Of a stretch of 64,000 nucleotides of DNA, positions 43,138 to 53,200 are shown piece after piece. Location: NCBI RefSeq assembly GCF_001854765.1, contig NZ_LJJE01000092.1:1-64000 (forward strand), in the 5' to 3' direction. The notes under the pieces are model-generated. The model worked only from the letters and a program-made list of their open reading frames with translations. It was not told where the DNA came from and did no database searches. The position numbers and the translations under genes were made by a program. Each line of letters opens with the position of its first letter. Position 1 is the first letter of the stretch. Source of the DNA: Vibrio sonorensis. GTDB lineage: Bacteria; Pseudomonadota; Gammaproteobacteria; Enterobacterales; Vibrionaceae.

Positions 43138-44033
43138 TATCCTTTTATTTGCGTCATTCGTCTGATCAAGAACAATCCAAACAAAATGCTCACGATGACG
43201 TAAGCCATCACCATTTGCCCGCTAGTGGACGTCATAAGGAAATCAAAATGCTCTTTTCCGGTGGTGAAAAGCACCAGACAGACTAGGATTGGTAAGGCCG
43301 CCAAGACCTTCGCTGAATTTCTTGTCTCAGATGTTATGCTCTGAATGCTAGAGTTTAGCTCAGACCTCGCTCTTAATGTGTGGCTAAGCCGCTCTAGGAC
43401 GCCAGTCAATCGACCACCAGTTTCCTGCTGTAAGCTCAATACTATGGTCAAAAATCGAAACTCAGCGATGGGCATTCGTATTGCGGCTTGTTTCATCACA
43501 TCGGTCAGGGTCTGTCCAACACTGAGTTCATCGTGCATTCGTTCAAACAAACGGCATGTAATACCTTCGTGTTGACGAGATATTTCACCAAAGGTATCCA
43601 TCATTGGCGCTCCGACGCGCAAAGCTCTGATCAAGCCATCGATGATATCTGGGAGTTCATCGCGAAATTGGTCCATGGCTTTTTGTTGCAGTTGCATGTA
43701 CAGAAAGTAAACCACGAAGCCAACGGACATAACGCCAATGGGGATAGATACATACCAATCCATGCCATTGACGATTAGGATGACGGGCAGAAACACCAGT
43801 GAAGCTAGCACCCCGGCACCCCATTGCTTAAGTTTTTCTTGGCCGAGTATCGTGTTTAAGTTCACAAACCATTGCCAATGCTCCCAGTACTTAGCGCTAT
43901 GGGTGGGATGTTTAAGGTCGATTAACGCATAGCGATCGAGCTGTTTTTTCCAACCGTCTTTTTTTTCCAGATGCATTAATGCGACTGCCCCAAGGAGTAA
44001 CCATGCAACGGTGACACTGATGAACATGATCAC
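43137..44033 (-). CDS. tadB: TadB, inner membrane platform protein
   Basis: A 298-residue T2SF-fold protein: LPDIIDGLIRALRVGAPMMD and FLTIVLSLQQETGGRLTGVL are the family signature. The frame starts with GTG at 44033 overlapping the tadA stop (GTGA); an ATG at 44027 is the alternative. Paralogue and partner of TadC. Confidence 0.95.
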   Translation of the reverse strand: MIMFISVTVAWLLLGAVALMHLEKKDGWKKQLDRYALIDLKHPTHSAKYWEHWQWFVNLNTILGQEKLKQWGAGVLASLVFLPVILIVNGMDWYVSIPIGVMSVGFVVYFLYMQLQQKAMDQFRDELPDIIDGLIRALRVGAPMMDTFGEISRQHEGITCRLFERMHDELSVGQTLTDVMKQAAIRMPIAEFRFLTIVLSLQQETGGRLTGVLERLSHTLRARSELNSSIQSITSETRNSAKVLAALPILVCLVLFTTGKEHFDFLMTSTSGQMVMAYVIVSILFGLFLIRRMTQIKG

Positions 44034-45331
44034 TGGGAACTCTCCACACTACTCAGCATGGCGCTTTCCATCGCGAAGTGAGAGGCTTTCTCTAACAGTG
44101 ATTCTGAAACACTGTTGGGATGGAAGTTTCCATGGATTTGATGCTTATCGGCACGGCTTAGCTCAAAACTAAAGATTGGTTTTAGCTCTATGTTTTCCCC
44201 ATCGGTTCCAACCACTTCGCTAATTGCTGTTACTCGTCGGTGGCCGTCACGCATCCTTTCAAGCTGAACGACGACATCGATAGCACTGACAATTTGGCTG
44301 CGTATGATCTGATCGGAAAGTCGCTCGCCACCCATTTGTAGCATGTTCGTCAAACGAATGATGGCATCTTGGGGGTTGTTCGCATGGAGGGTACAAAGTG
44401 AACCGTCATGACCTGTATTCATGGCCTGAAGCATATCAAAGGCTTCGGCACCGCGAACCTCGCCGAGAACGATTCGGTCTGGACGCATGCGCAAGGCGTT
44501 CTTGACCAAATCTCGCACACCTACTTCACCATTGCCTTCAGAGCTAGCATTTCGCGTCTCTAATGGAACCCAATGAGGCTGCGCGAGAGAGAGTTCGGCG
44601 GCATCCTCAATAGTGAGGATCCGTTCGTCTTCACTGATATGTCGACTGAGGGCATTGAGCAATGTGGTTTTACCTGAGCCCGTTCCGCCGGAGATAAGAA
44701 TGTTGCAACGACAATGCGTCGCGATCGCTAGAAACTCAGCCATAGAGGAAGACATGCTGCCTTTACTCACTAGGTTCTCTAACATCATTTTACTGGCGGG
44801 AAATTTACGTATAGAAATACACGTACCGTGCAATGCTAATGGCGGAGCGATAACATTGACGCGGCTACCGTCTTTCAGTCGAGCGTCGACCATTGGGTTG
44901 GATTCGTCTACTCGCCGTCCAATCGCGTTAACGATGCGTTGAGCGACATTGAGAACGTGTTTACTATCGCGAAACTTAACGTCGGTTTTCTCTAGCTTTC
45001 CTCGACGTTCGACGTAGACGGTATCCGGCCCATTGACCAAAATATCCGATACGCTAGGGTCTTCTAGAAGTGGCTGTATTGGGCCGATGCCAACCATTTC
45101 GTCAACCAACTGTTGTGACAACAGAGACAGTTCTTGGTTGTTGTAGGGCAACATCTTTTTAGAAGCGATGCTTCTTAGTGCCTCTCTTACTCTAGGTTGC
45201 AACTCATCTCGTGTCAGAGTCGCTGCCACAGAAGGGTCTACCAGCTCATAAAACGCACTTTTAGCTTCTTCAGACATAGTCAAAAGCTGGTGGGTACGGT
45301 GTTGTGGTGCTGCGCTACTATTGGTAAACAT
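44030..45331 (-). CDS. tadA: TadA/CpaF secretion ATPase
   Basis: Hexameric type II/IV secretion ATPase of 433 residues that powers Flp pilus assembly. Walker A is ISGGTGSGKTTLLNAL, Asp box ERILTIEDAAEL, Walker B RPDRIVLGEVRGAEA, His box DGSLCTLHANNP. The N-terminal domain has VGIGPIQPLLEDPSVSDILV, typical of CpaF. It is between tadZ and tadB. Confidence 0.97.
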   Translation of the reverse strand: MFTNSSAAPQHRTHQLLTMSEEAKSAFYELVDPSVAATLTRDELQPRVREALRSIASKKMLPYNNQELSLLSQQLVDEMVGIGPIQPLLEDPSVSDILVNGPDTVYVERRGKLEKTDVKFRDSKHVLNVAQRIVNAIGRRVDESNPMVDARLKDGSRVNVIAPPLALHGTCISIRKFPASKMMLENLVSKGSMSSSMAEFLAIATHCRCNILISGGTGSGKTTLLNALSRHISEDERILTIEDAAELSLAQPHWVPLETRNASSEGNGEVGVRDLVKNALRMRPDRIVLGEVRGAEAFDMLQAMNTGHDGSLCTLHANNPQDAIIRLTNMLQMGGERLSDQIIRSQIVSAIDVVVQLERMRDGHRRVTAISEVVGTDGENIELKPIFSFELSRADKHQIHGNFHPNSVSESLLEKASHFAMESAMLSSVESSQ

Positions 45332-45337
45332 GCTGGA

Positions 45338-46465
45338 CTACCCCTTACCTTCTAGAGATGCAGAGCAGACGAGTTGCCCCAACTGGGAGAGCTTTTTGCT
45401 GAATTTAGTGCTTTGGGTCATGATCGGCTTTGACAACAATTCTGATTTCTCAAACGCTTTTGGATCGAACGGCAGCTCGACAGAGAGTTCAATACCGAGT
45501 GCTTTACTCAGCTCAGATTTGGGGACTCGGCCTTTGGTTTTGCGACACAAATTGCCAACAAGCACTTGTCGTTGATATGTGGACTGGACGCGCGAGCGTA
45601 ACTTGGCTAAAAATCGGTAGCTGTTTAGGCTGTAGTCGCTGACGTAAATACAGCTGTCCGCTTTTTCAATCACTTCAAGCAGGGCTGGGTTGTGTAAATT
45701 TGGCACGTCAATAATCACACAACCGTAGTGCTCTGCTAATGAGGTCACTGTTTCGCTAATGGCGCTATTACCACTTTTCGGCAAATGACTATCTTGGCCA
45801 TAAAAGAGATGAAGATTACTGGTTAGCTGATGGCTACTATGCGCGAGTAAGGTTTCGTCAATGCGATCTGCATCTTGAATGATGTTCTCTAAATTAGGCT
45901 CGTAATCGGTGCCAAGTAAAATTGGGTGTTGGCTGTGAAACAAGTCCAGATCCACCAAGGCAACTCGTTGACTCTGCTTTTCTGCCAAGTAGTAACCAAG
46001 GTTGCTAGCTATTGTACTCACTCCGCAGCCACCTGAGCTGCCAAGAACGCAGATGATTTTACCCGTGCGAAATGACGCTTTAACCTGATGGCCTTGCAAA
46101 TGAAGCAGACTTACTCTCAAAGCATCTGCATCAAGCGGTGTCGTGTGATAGTCGTTGACACCCGCAAACATAAGGTGACGATAAAGCGTTACTTCTTGTT
46201 TTTGCCCTAACACCATGAGTTTCATCTGAGGTGGACAATGGTTGGCAAGCTCACTCAGTGATGTCTCTAAATCAACGCAATCACCGCCATCCACGATGAG
46301 CAAGTCTGGTGCTCCGTTTTTAACACACCACAATTTTGCTTTCGTGATGTCACCTTTTTGAACTTGTATGCTTTGGTTATCAAGATCCGCCGCAAGTTGT
46401 GCTAACACTTGTTCGCTATGGTCGTCTAAAACAAATGCGACGACATTAAACGTACTCTCTGACAC
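45338..46465 (-). CDS. tadZ: TadZ/CpaE, ParA-like localisation protein
   Basis: A 375-residue protein with an N-terminal receiver-like domain (VAFVLDDHSEQVLAQLA; acidic pocket degenerate) and a MinD/ParA ATPase domain. The P-loop is VLGSSGGCGVSTIASN, with A' VALVDLDLFHSQHP. TadZ marks the pole or site where the Tad machine is built. It lies between rcpB and tadA. Confidence 0.94.
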   Translation of the reverse strand: MSESTFNVVAFVLDDHSEQVLAQLAADLDNQSIQVQKGDITKAKLWCVKNGAPDLLIVDGGDCVDLETSLSELANHCPPQMKLMVLGQKQEVTLYRHLMFAGVNDYHTTPLDADALRVSLLHLQGHQVKASFRTGKIICVLGSSGGCGVSTIASNLGYYLAEKQSQRVALVDLDLFHSQHPILLGTDYEPNLENIIQDADRIDETLLAHSSHQLTSNLHLFYGQDSHLPKSGNSAISETVTSLAEHYGCVIIDVPNLHNPALLEVIEKADSCIYVSDYSLNSYRFLAKLRSRVQSTYQRQVLVGNLCRKTKGRVPKSELSKALGIELSVELPFDPKAFEKSELLSKPIMTQSTKFSKKLSQLGQLVCSASLEGKG

Positions 46466-46468
46466 TGA

Positions 46469-47032
46469 TTAGTCCTCTCCAGTTACCGATTGCTTCTCAG
46501 CAGATTTGATTTGATTGTTGTAAAGCCTTTGAACGGCACCCGTTGACAGAGCAGAGTTGCTCTCTTGATAAGTAGTGCCATAGTGCCAAGTCAATTTATT
46601 GGTAGTACTTAAATATTTGTTTCGAAGCTGCTGACAGGCTTGCCGTGTCACAGGCAGGTTCGATTGGTTGTATCGGCAAGTCTGCGGGACAAAAATAACG
46701 TCGATTCTGCCTAGTATCGCCTTTTCGATACTGGGGGTATGCTCAAGCGATACTGGCATAAGCAGGTCGGTAGATAAGTCTGATTGAATTTTTTGCTTAG
46801 CCTCTTGGCTTAGTAGACCGCCTTCTAAAGAAATATGGATAACGCCTTTTTCTTCGCGTCTGAAAATTGGTGCGGTTAACTTATCCAAAACATTAGGTAA
46901 GTTTTTCCAGTCGGTACTAAATTCAGCTGAGTCTGAATGAGTGAGGTGTGGCACCTCTTGGTTGGGCGCGACACAAGCAACTAAAGCTGGCAGAATTAAG
47001 GCTAATGAACATAGTTTTAGTGGTTTCATCAT
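46469..47032 (-). CDS. rcpB: RcpB/CpaD-like lipoprotein of the Tad system
   Basis: A 187-residue protein with a lipoprotein signal (LALILPALVACVAPN, Cys at about 20) and no other membrane segment. Position between rcpA and tadZ, size and export signal fit RcpB/CpaD, which helps gate the outer membrane secretin. Sequence likeness is weak, as is usual for this fast-changing family, so the call is mostly positional. Confidence 0.8.
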   Translation of the reverse strand: MMKPLKLCSLALILPALVACVAPNQEVPHLTHSDSAEFSTDWKNLPNVLDKLTAPIFRREEKGVIHISLEGGLLSQEAKQKIQSDLSTDLLMPVSLEHTPSIEKAILGRIDVIFVPQTCRYNQSNLPVTRQACQQLRNKYLSTTNKLTWHYGTTYQESNSALSTGAVQRLYNNQIKSAEKQSVTGED

Positions 47033-47037
47033 AGTTC

Positions 47038-48453
47038 CTAATAGTTGTATCCGTAATTGCCAAAGAGCCTAGTGCTTTGATCTTGAGTACTGCCTGTCTT
47101 GTGTAGAAACACACGTTCAAATCGGTTGGCAGGGCGGTAACGATCTAGCGGTGTTGTTAGAAGAGAAGGATCACTGGTTGGTTCAACTAAGCGAGCCGTA
47201 GCAATTATGACCAATTCACTTTCTGCGTTTCTAAAACTGTTGTTGCTAAAAAATGGTGCCAGTAGCGGAATTTCACCGAGAAAAGGCAGGGCTTCCACTT
47301 TGTGGTCTTGATAGGTACGTACCAAGCCTGCAAGTGCAAAGCTTTGACCGTCGGCTAGCTCAATGGTGGTTGTAGCACGGCGAGTTTCAATTCCCGGCAC
47401 TTCGACTCCAGCGATCGAGACGCTGTTTTCACGACTAAGCGTCGATACTTCTGGGGCAACCGTTAAACTGATTTGATTATTGCTAAGTACCGTCGGTGTG
47501 AGTTCCAAAGCGATACCAAACTTTTTAAACTCGATGCTGACACCATCGTCTCCGTTGTCTACGGGGAATGGGAATTCGCCTCCGGACATAAAGGTAGCGG
47601 CTTCTCCCGATTTAGCCGTAAGGTTGGGTTCTGCAAGTACGTTGACCAAGCTGTTTTCCACTAAGGCATCAATAATGACGTTAAGGCCGTGCTGATCAGG
47701 ACCATTTGGCAATGTGTTCGTTGGAAACTTGTTACCTGGCGTTACCCCTAAAGCGGTTTGTAGCGTATCCCATTTACCCCAGCGCATGTTGCCGATAGAA
47801 CTCCATCGAAGGCCAAGTTGTTCACTGGTTGATCGCTCCATCTCTACGATTCTTACCGAGATGTTTACTTGAGCACTTCCCACTGTTTTTAATTGATTTA
47901 CAACGAGAGGATAAACACCGATACCGCCGCCTGGTTTTGCTGCGCCATTGGCTCTCGCATTGCTTCCATCTTGTCGAGAGGTTCCAAGAGTTTGCGCGTC
48001 GTCGTCTTGCAGTGACTTTGCATAACCGGATGCCATGCTAAGGATTTCATGGGCTTCTAAAGGTGTTGCCACTTCACCCATAGCGACGATAGCGCCACCG
48101 CTGTATGCAAACGAGACGGTTGCGTCTGGAAATGCATGTCTCACTCGAGCCTCAAGAGGAGAGAGATCCGCAGCAATAACTACCTTGTAATGGGCCAACG
48201 TGGATGCATTCTCTCCAAGAACAAGCAGGTCTGTTTCCCCTAGTTCTTTACCAGCGATCATGATGTGCTGATTTGACGGAGCGTGAACGACGAGTAGCTC
48301 TGGGTCGGAAACAAAAATATCTTGTACTGAATCTGATACCGTGATGATCCGGTTGTCGTTAAGCGAAATTTCTAAAGTTTTTACTTTGGCTAAGGCTTGA
48401 TTAGCAGAAAGCAAGGCGACTGCACCTAAGCAAAGTGTTTGAAAAAAGTTCAT
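47038..48453 (-). CDS. rcpA: RcpA/CpaC outer membrane secretin
   Basis: A 471-residue Tad secretin. Signal peptide ends near ANQALA; BON-like region with LLVLGENASTLAHYKVVI; secretin core with ALVENSLVNVLAEPNLTA, GGEFPFPV and the end signature TRRATTTIELADGQSFALAG followed by LPFLGEIPLLAPFF. It forms the outer membrane pore for Flp fibres. Confidence 0.95.
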   Translation of the reverse strand: MNFFQTLCLGAVALLSANQALAKVKTLEISLNDNRIITVSDSVQDIFVSDPELLVVHAPSNQHIMIAGKELGETDLLVLGENASTLAHYKVVIAADLSPLEARVRHAFPDATVSFAYSGGAIVAMGEVATPLEAHEILSMASGYAKSLQDDDAQTLGTSRQDGSNARANGAAKPGGGIGVYPLVVNQLKTVGSAQVNISVRIVEMERSTSEQLGLRWSSIGNMRWGKWDTLQTALGVTPGNKFPTNTLPNGPDQHGLNVIIDALVENSLVNVLAEPNLTAKSGEAATFMSGGEFPFPVDNGDDGVSIEFKKFGIALELTPTVLSNNQISLTVAPEVSTLSRENSVSIAGVEVPGIETRRATTTIELADGQSFALAGLVRTYQDHKVEALPFLGEIPLLAPFFSNNSFRNAESELVIIATARLVEPTSDPSLLTTPLDRYRPANRFERVFLHKTGSTQDQSTRLFGNYGYNY

Positions 48454-48465
48454 TGGTTTATCTCG

Positions 48466-49350
48466 CTATCGGTGTTCAATCGTGCGGACGTCTTGACCGT
48501 CAAAGATTCTTATAGAGTTATCTGGCACTAAGCCAGGGTTGTGGTTGTCAGAGATTTGCTCATCCCAGAGGGTGATATTCTGACCATCGGTGATGTGAGA
48601 CATTGGTTTCGCGCTGCGCAGTAAAAGAGAGAGATCACCCAGTTTACGGGCGAGCAACAATCTTTGCGCGCCTTGGATGTCGACTTCAAATGTGACGGGT
48701 AAGGTTGCCTCTGACGTTTGATTAAACTTGTCTAATTGGTCGTTGTTTTCTGATGCGCGAACGATATCGGTAAGCGTATTGTCGACAGCGAGAAGTCGAA
48801 CATTTTCAAGTACTAGGCTGTTGGCGTGTTTTAGAGTTTCACCAAAACCTTCGCTGCTTTGATGCTCTTTTGACGTGGTTAAAATAATATCCACATAGTT
48901 ACCCGGTTTGATTAAACCGTAGCTACCACCCGCAAAAGTGATATCTAAGGTGACCCCTTTTTTCCCAGGCGCTAGCATTGATGATAGATATTGGCTTTGT
49001 TCCGGGCGAACAACGTTGAAAATAGTAAGAGGTTGGCCAATCGACAAAGACTCGGTGATCAAGCTGCCCTCTAAAGAGTCGGGCTGAATAAAATCTTTTA
49101 AAAACAGCGTGTTTAATTCATTTTTGTCACCGTTAAACTCGGCCCATTTAAAGTCTTGTGAACGCAAAAAAGCGCCCGCTTGAATCGGATGTTTAGCAAC
49201 GAGTATTTTTGGAGCGATAGCTTGTGTTTCGGCAATCTTTGGTTCTTCGATGTTATCATTTGCAGCCGGAGGGGCTGAATTTGTCCAGATGAACATTAGC
49301 ATCACAAGCAGTAAGCCTATGCTAATGAGCACAAATAGTAACTTTTTCAT
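48466..49350 (-). CDS. rcpC: RcpC/CpaB pilus assembly protein
   Basis: A 294-residue protein with an N-terminal membrane anchor (LLFVLISIGLLLVMLMFIW), an SAF domain (ILVAKHPIQAGAFLRSQDF) and the RcpC domain (GKKGVTLDITFAGGSYGLIK, GNYVDIILTTS). CpaB proteins sit in the periplasm and may bind peptidoglycan or modify pili. It lies between tadV and rcpA. Confidence 0.94.
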   Translation of the reverse strand: MKKLLFVLISIGLLLVMLMFIWTNSAPPAANDNIEEPKIAETQAIAPKILVAKHPIQAGAFLRSQDFKWAEFNGDKNELNTLFLKDFIQPDSLEGSLITESLSIGQPLTIFNVVRPEQSQYLSSMLAPGKKGVTLDITFAGGSYGLIKPGNYVDIILTTSKEHQSSEGFGETLKHANSLVLENVRLLAVDNTLTDIVRASENNDQLDKFNQTSEATLPVTFEVDIQGAQRLLLARKLGDLSLLLRSAKPMSHITDGQNITLWDEQISDNHNPGLVPDNSIRIFDGQDVRTIEHR

Positions 49351-49361
49351 GGTATTGATAA

Positions 49362-49808
49362 TTATACGTAGTGGATAGTTGTTATAGCGCAGCCAGCGAT
49401 AGCTACGGCGTAAGGCACGGTTTTTATTTCGCGTGTTTTAATAAAACCGATGCCCGAAAGATGGTTGATAGCCAGAATGGCTAAACTTAATACCCCACCG
49501 ACGAATGCGGTTTGAAGTATTAACCAATGCCAGTGTTCAAGAGAACCGTAAGCACATATTGCAAGCAACTTACTGTCACCCGCTCCAAACCATCGGTAAT
49601 GGAAGCAAATCACTCCCAGCAACATAATAATTGCGGCTACAGCCAAGTGGCTTACGCTTAGTGGAGTTGCTGAAATCACCACAATGGCCAAAATAACTAA
49701 AGCCCTGTTGGGGATTGTTCTACTTTTTATGTCAGTTAGTACAACAAGCAGAAGTAGACCCATTGTGGTGATTTGTTGCAGCAGTAAGAAAGAATTACTC
49801 TCCACCAT
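49362..49808 (-). CDS. tadV: TadV prepilin peptidase
   Basis: A 148-residue A24-family aspartic peptidase. The two catalytic Asp are in VVLTDIKSRTIPN and FGAGDSKLLA. It lacks the N-methylation domain of PilD, as expected for TadV. About six hydrophobic segments. It cleaves Flp, TadE and TadF. The ATG at 49808 overlaps the end of flp. Confidence 0.93.
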   Translation of the reverse strand: MVESNSFLLLQQITTMGLLLLVVLTDIKSRTIPNRALVILAIVVISATPLSVSHLAVAAIIMLLGVICFHYRWFGAGDSKLLAICAYGSLEHWHWLILQTAFVGGVLSLAILAINHLSGIGFIKTREIKTVPYAVAIAGCAITTIHYV

Positions 49809-49995
49809 TGCCCATGTTCATGCCATCGATAATGGTTTGAAACTTGTCTTTAAGAGCCGTTATAAACAGCCCGTCTGAGCCAAAAATTGCCAAAATACCT
49901 GCTGCTAAACCTGCTGCAAGAATCCCGTATTCGATAGCTGTTGCCCCACTTTCATCTTTGAAGTAGCGCTTGAGAAGGGTAGATACACCATTCAT
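49795..49995 (-). CDS. flp: Flp major pilin
   Basis: A 66-residue prepilin: the leader MNGVSTLLKRYFKDESG is cut after Gly, and the mature part begins ATAIEYGILAAGLAAG with Glu at +5 and the Glu-Tyr pair of Flp pilins. The ATG at 49995 is used (AAAGGA upstream), not the in-frame GTG at 50016. First gene of the 13-gene tad operon. A divergent gene starts 230 bases away, so both promoters are in 49996-50225. Confidence 0.95.
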   Translation of the reverse strand: MNGVSTLLKRYFKDESGATAIEYGILAAGLAAGILAIFGSDGLFITALKDKFQTIIDGMNMGNGGE

Positions 49996-50225
49996 AGAAT
50001 TACGTCCTTTGATCACATTTTTTTGTTAAATGAATATGAGAATTATTATTAATATCATTGAAAGAAGCAATACTTTTATTATAATAAATTCTAAATATCA
50101 CGCCATTTACCATGTATTCAACCAATATAATCTCTATATGCAGCTCGTTGAACCGTCGTAATTTGTTTGATGGTTAATCATACTGTTTGGGTTTTTGGCT
50201 GTAGTAGTATCCTTAAGGAATAAAA

Positions 50226-53200
50226 ATGCTCTTTAAACGTATTGCAGTAACCACCTTGTTAGGTTTGGTGACTGCCGCTTGTAGTGACCAGCCGACAGAT
50301 GAAACTTTGACTGTACCCGGTGGTGGTGACAGCGGAACTTCTTCTCCTAGTCAGCCGAGTAATCCAAGTAATCCAAGTAACCCTAATGTGCCCGGCGGTG
50401 GTCAAACAGCTGGTGGCGGACAAACCATTGTTCCTCCTCAGCCCCCAACGGCTTTTCGAGATATCACTATCACAGGTCCAGTTCCGGAAGCGACTAGTAC
50501 CGATGTGTTTCAGTTTAAAGTATGTGCGGGAACGACCTGTGATACGTGGCAAAGTGCGGTACCAGATGGCAGCTACGAGTACACGTTTGAAGTTTCTCAG
50601 TGGCCGGATGATCAGCCTATCAATGTTGAAGGCTGGCTTTCTGGTCAGCAAGCTTCGGGTGTTGCAAGCCGAAGTAGTTTACCGAATGCCAAGAGTACGT
50701 CGGTCACTAATGCTTTAACAACACAAACGAAGTACTTTAAAACGGAGCTAGATACGCTGACGAATATCATTCAGATGGACAGTTCTGGTGACGGTGTTAT
50801 TGATGAAAAAGAGTTGGTTACGCTTTCATTAGATCCTATAACACAAGCTTTTCTTACTGTTAGTAAGCATTTACTTTTGGACGTTCTAAAGCAATCTGCT
50901 AACCTTCCTGTTCGGCAACGACACGAAGCGGTAAGGCGCTATTTGTCCGATCAAAGTGCGAGTTCTTGGGTTGAACTGACTCAAGAGCAGAGAACCGCAA
51001 TTATCGAACATATGAAAACGACGGGAAGTAGCCGTTATCGACCGTCATACCATGGTGGCTTTACATTGCAACTGACCCCAGAGCAATGGAGGCTTATAAA
51101 AGGTGATGCTAACGCGACACTAGAAGAACAGGTTGTCGAGTTAAACGTCGCCCAGCTTAAACATATTCATCCATCCAACCACAAGCGAGGCATGACAAAC
51201 TGGCTGTTTAGATTGACGACACAGCAATTAGCCAAAGCACGTGGTGAGTTGGTATACACACAACAGTTGGTTGTAGAGTTGGCGGCGATTTATCAGCAAA
51301 TGGCTGACAAAGGGTCACAGGAACTGTTTTTAGACGGTTCTCAAGAAAGAAAGCTTAAAGAGCACGTTGCGCTTGCAAACCCTGGTGATGGAGAACCAAC
51401 GGTTTTTAACACTCCATTTGCCCTCGAAATATCCGAATCTTGGCGCGATAGTCAATATGATTTGCTCGGCTTGTTTGACGTGTTGGATCCTACAACAGGC
51501 AAAGGAAAAAAAGTGACGTGGACGCTTAGTGCAAGTGATATTCAAGCTATCTATCAGCGCCACAAAGAAGATTTAGCAGCGGAGCCCGACGAGCGCCACC
51601 AAAAGAGTTTCCCTTTGCCGAATCGAACTTGGCCGGGCAGTGGGGCAGGGTTACAGAAGCTAGGTAAAAAAGTATTGGCAGCACTTTCGACTACGCCTGA
51701 TAAGCCAATTTGGAAAGTCTATTCTGAGCAAGCTGGTACTGCCATTCCTGTTCATTCACAAATGAATCTCACGGCAGATGAACAGATAGAGCGTCGTTTC
51801 TTAAGAGCTTGGGGGAAACTGGAGTATTCTGACTACAATCACCCATTGAAAAATCAAATGCTGGGTTTGGCACCAGAAGTGCAGCTTCGGATTAGCGGTC
51901 GCTTTCCTGCAGAGCTTGAAGAAGCTTCGGTAGAGGTGCTTTTGGGGAGTCGAATTGAAACCGCGTATGGCGTAAGTCAAGGACGTGAGCCAAAGGGGCG
52001 TCATCAGCCTATTCCCTTGATTACGCTAGAAGGTTCGCGCAAGAGAACGATCGATTATACGGGTAAAAACGGGTTCGCGTTTACTATTCCGCTTCGTAAT
52101 GTCGAAAACAATTTTGAAAGATGTAAGCCGGGTAAGCCATTAATTCCCAACAAAAGTTTTCGAAGTAATTACGAGTACACCGAAGACGAAATGCAAGAAA
52201 CGTTAACGGTTCGGGTGCGCGATAGCAAAAAAGACGTGCAATTACGCTCGATATTAGGCTCATTCTGCGAGCTGGTAAAGTTGGATGCAAACGGTAATAA
52301 AACGCTAGAAATCAGTGAGCTACAGAGATTGAGTGTTGGGTACATTTCCAGTGCTCAGACGGCATTGCTGTTCAAAAGTTCGTTAACCAACAGTGGTGGT
52401 GCGCTTTATCTATATCCTTTTAAACTGGAAGAAATAGCCAATAAAATCAGCGCTCTACCTCGCCAGCAAGTGGAATTTTTGGCTGCGGTTTTTGCCCTTC
52501 AAGCGGAGGGGCGTCTGTTTGGTCGTACTCTGGAATTGGTAGAAAGTGCGGACATTTACATGGACGTATTGGACCTGCTTAGCATCAATATGTTGGGCTC
52601 TTATGGGATGGTGTCTAGTAATAACTTAATTCCTGATTTGGAGATGCTTCAAGATAGATTTGCAGCCAAGTACGCTATCGGTCAAGTTTTGATTGATAAC
52701 TTGGATGTCAATATATCTCATATCACTCAGAACATGACTCAACTATTAGCAAACTCAAAGGAAGACAAATACTTTTTTGAGTATTCAAGACCGGGCAGTT
52801 GGGTCACGGTTTTTCCAGTGAGTTCTATCGATCCTTCTTGCCAAATGGAATTGAATCAAGACCAAGTAGTCGGCATTCGAATTGACGGCAAGGGGAAAAA
52901 AGATGATGGGTATTGGGTAACAATTGGTTGGGAAAAGCAAGCTGGTGCGACTAACTACACACTAGGTTGGGATGAAAATAGCTTTGAACAAGTGGTGGAC
53001 GCGCAGCACAAAAAGCCAACGAACAAACTCAGGGCAACAATAACCGGGTTGAACTTAGAGCAGACGTATTACATTCGTGTGCAGAGCAATATTGGCAGTC
53101 CTAGTTCAGTATTAACATACTCGCCTCGCCATATCCACATTGCTGATTCTCGCGTGACCGCGGGTACTGAACAAGATGATAGCCATCGCGGTCGCGATAG

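Noticed and set aside
50350..50390. Short tandem repeat encoding PSNPSNPSNPN as a phase-variable tract
   Set aside because: The unit is 9 bp, so changes keep the frame, and copies already differ in sequence; it looks like an ordinary linker.
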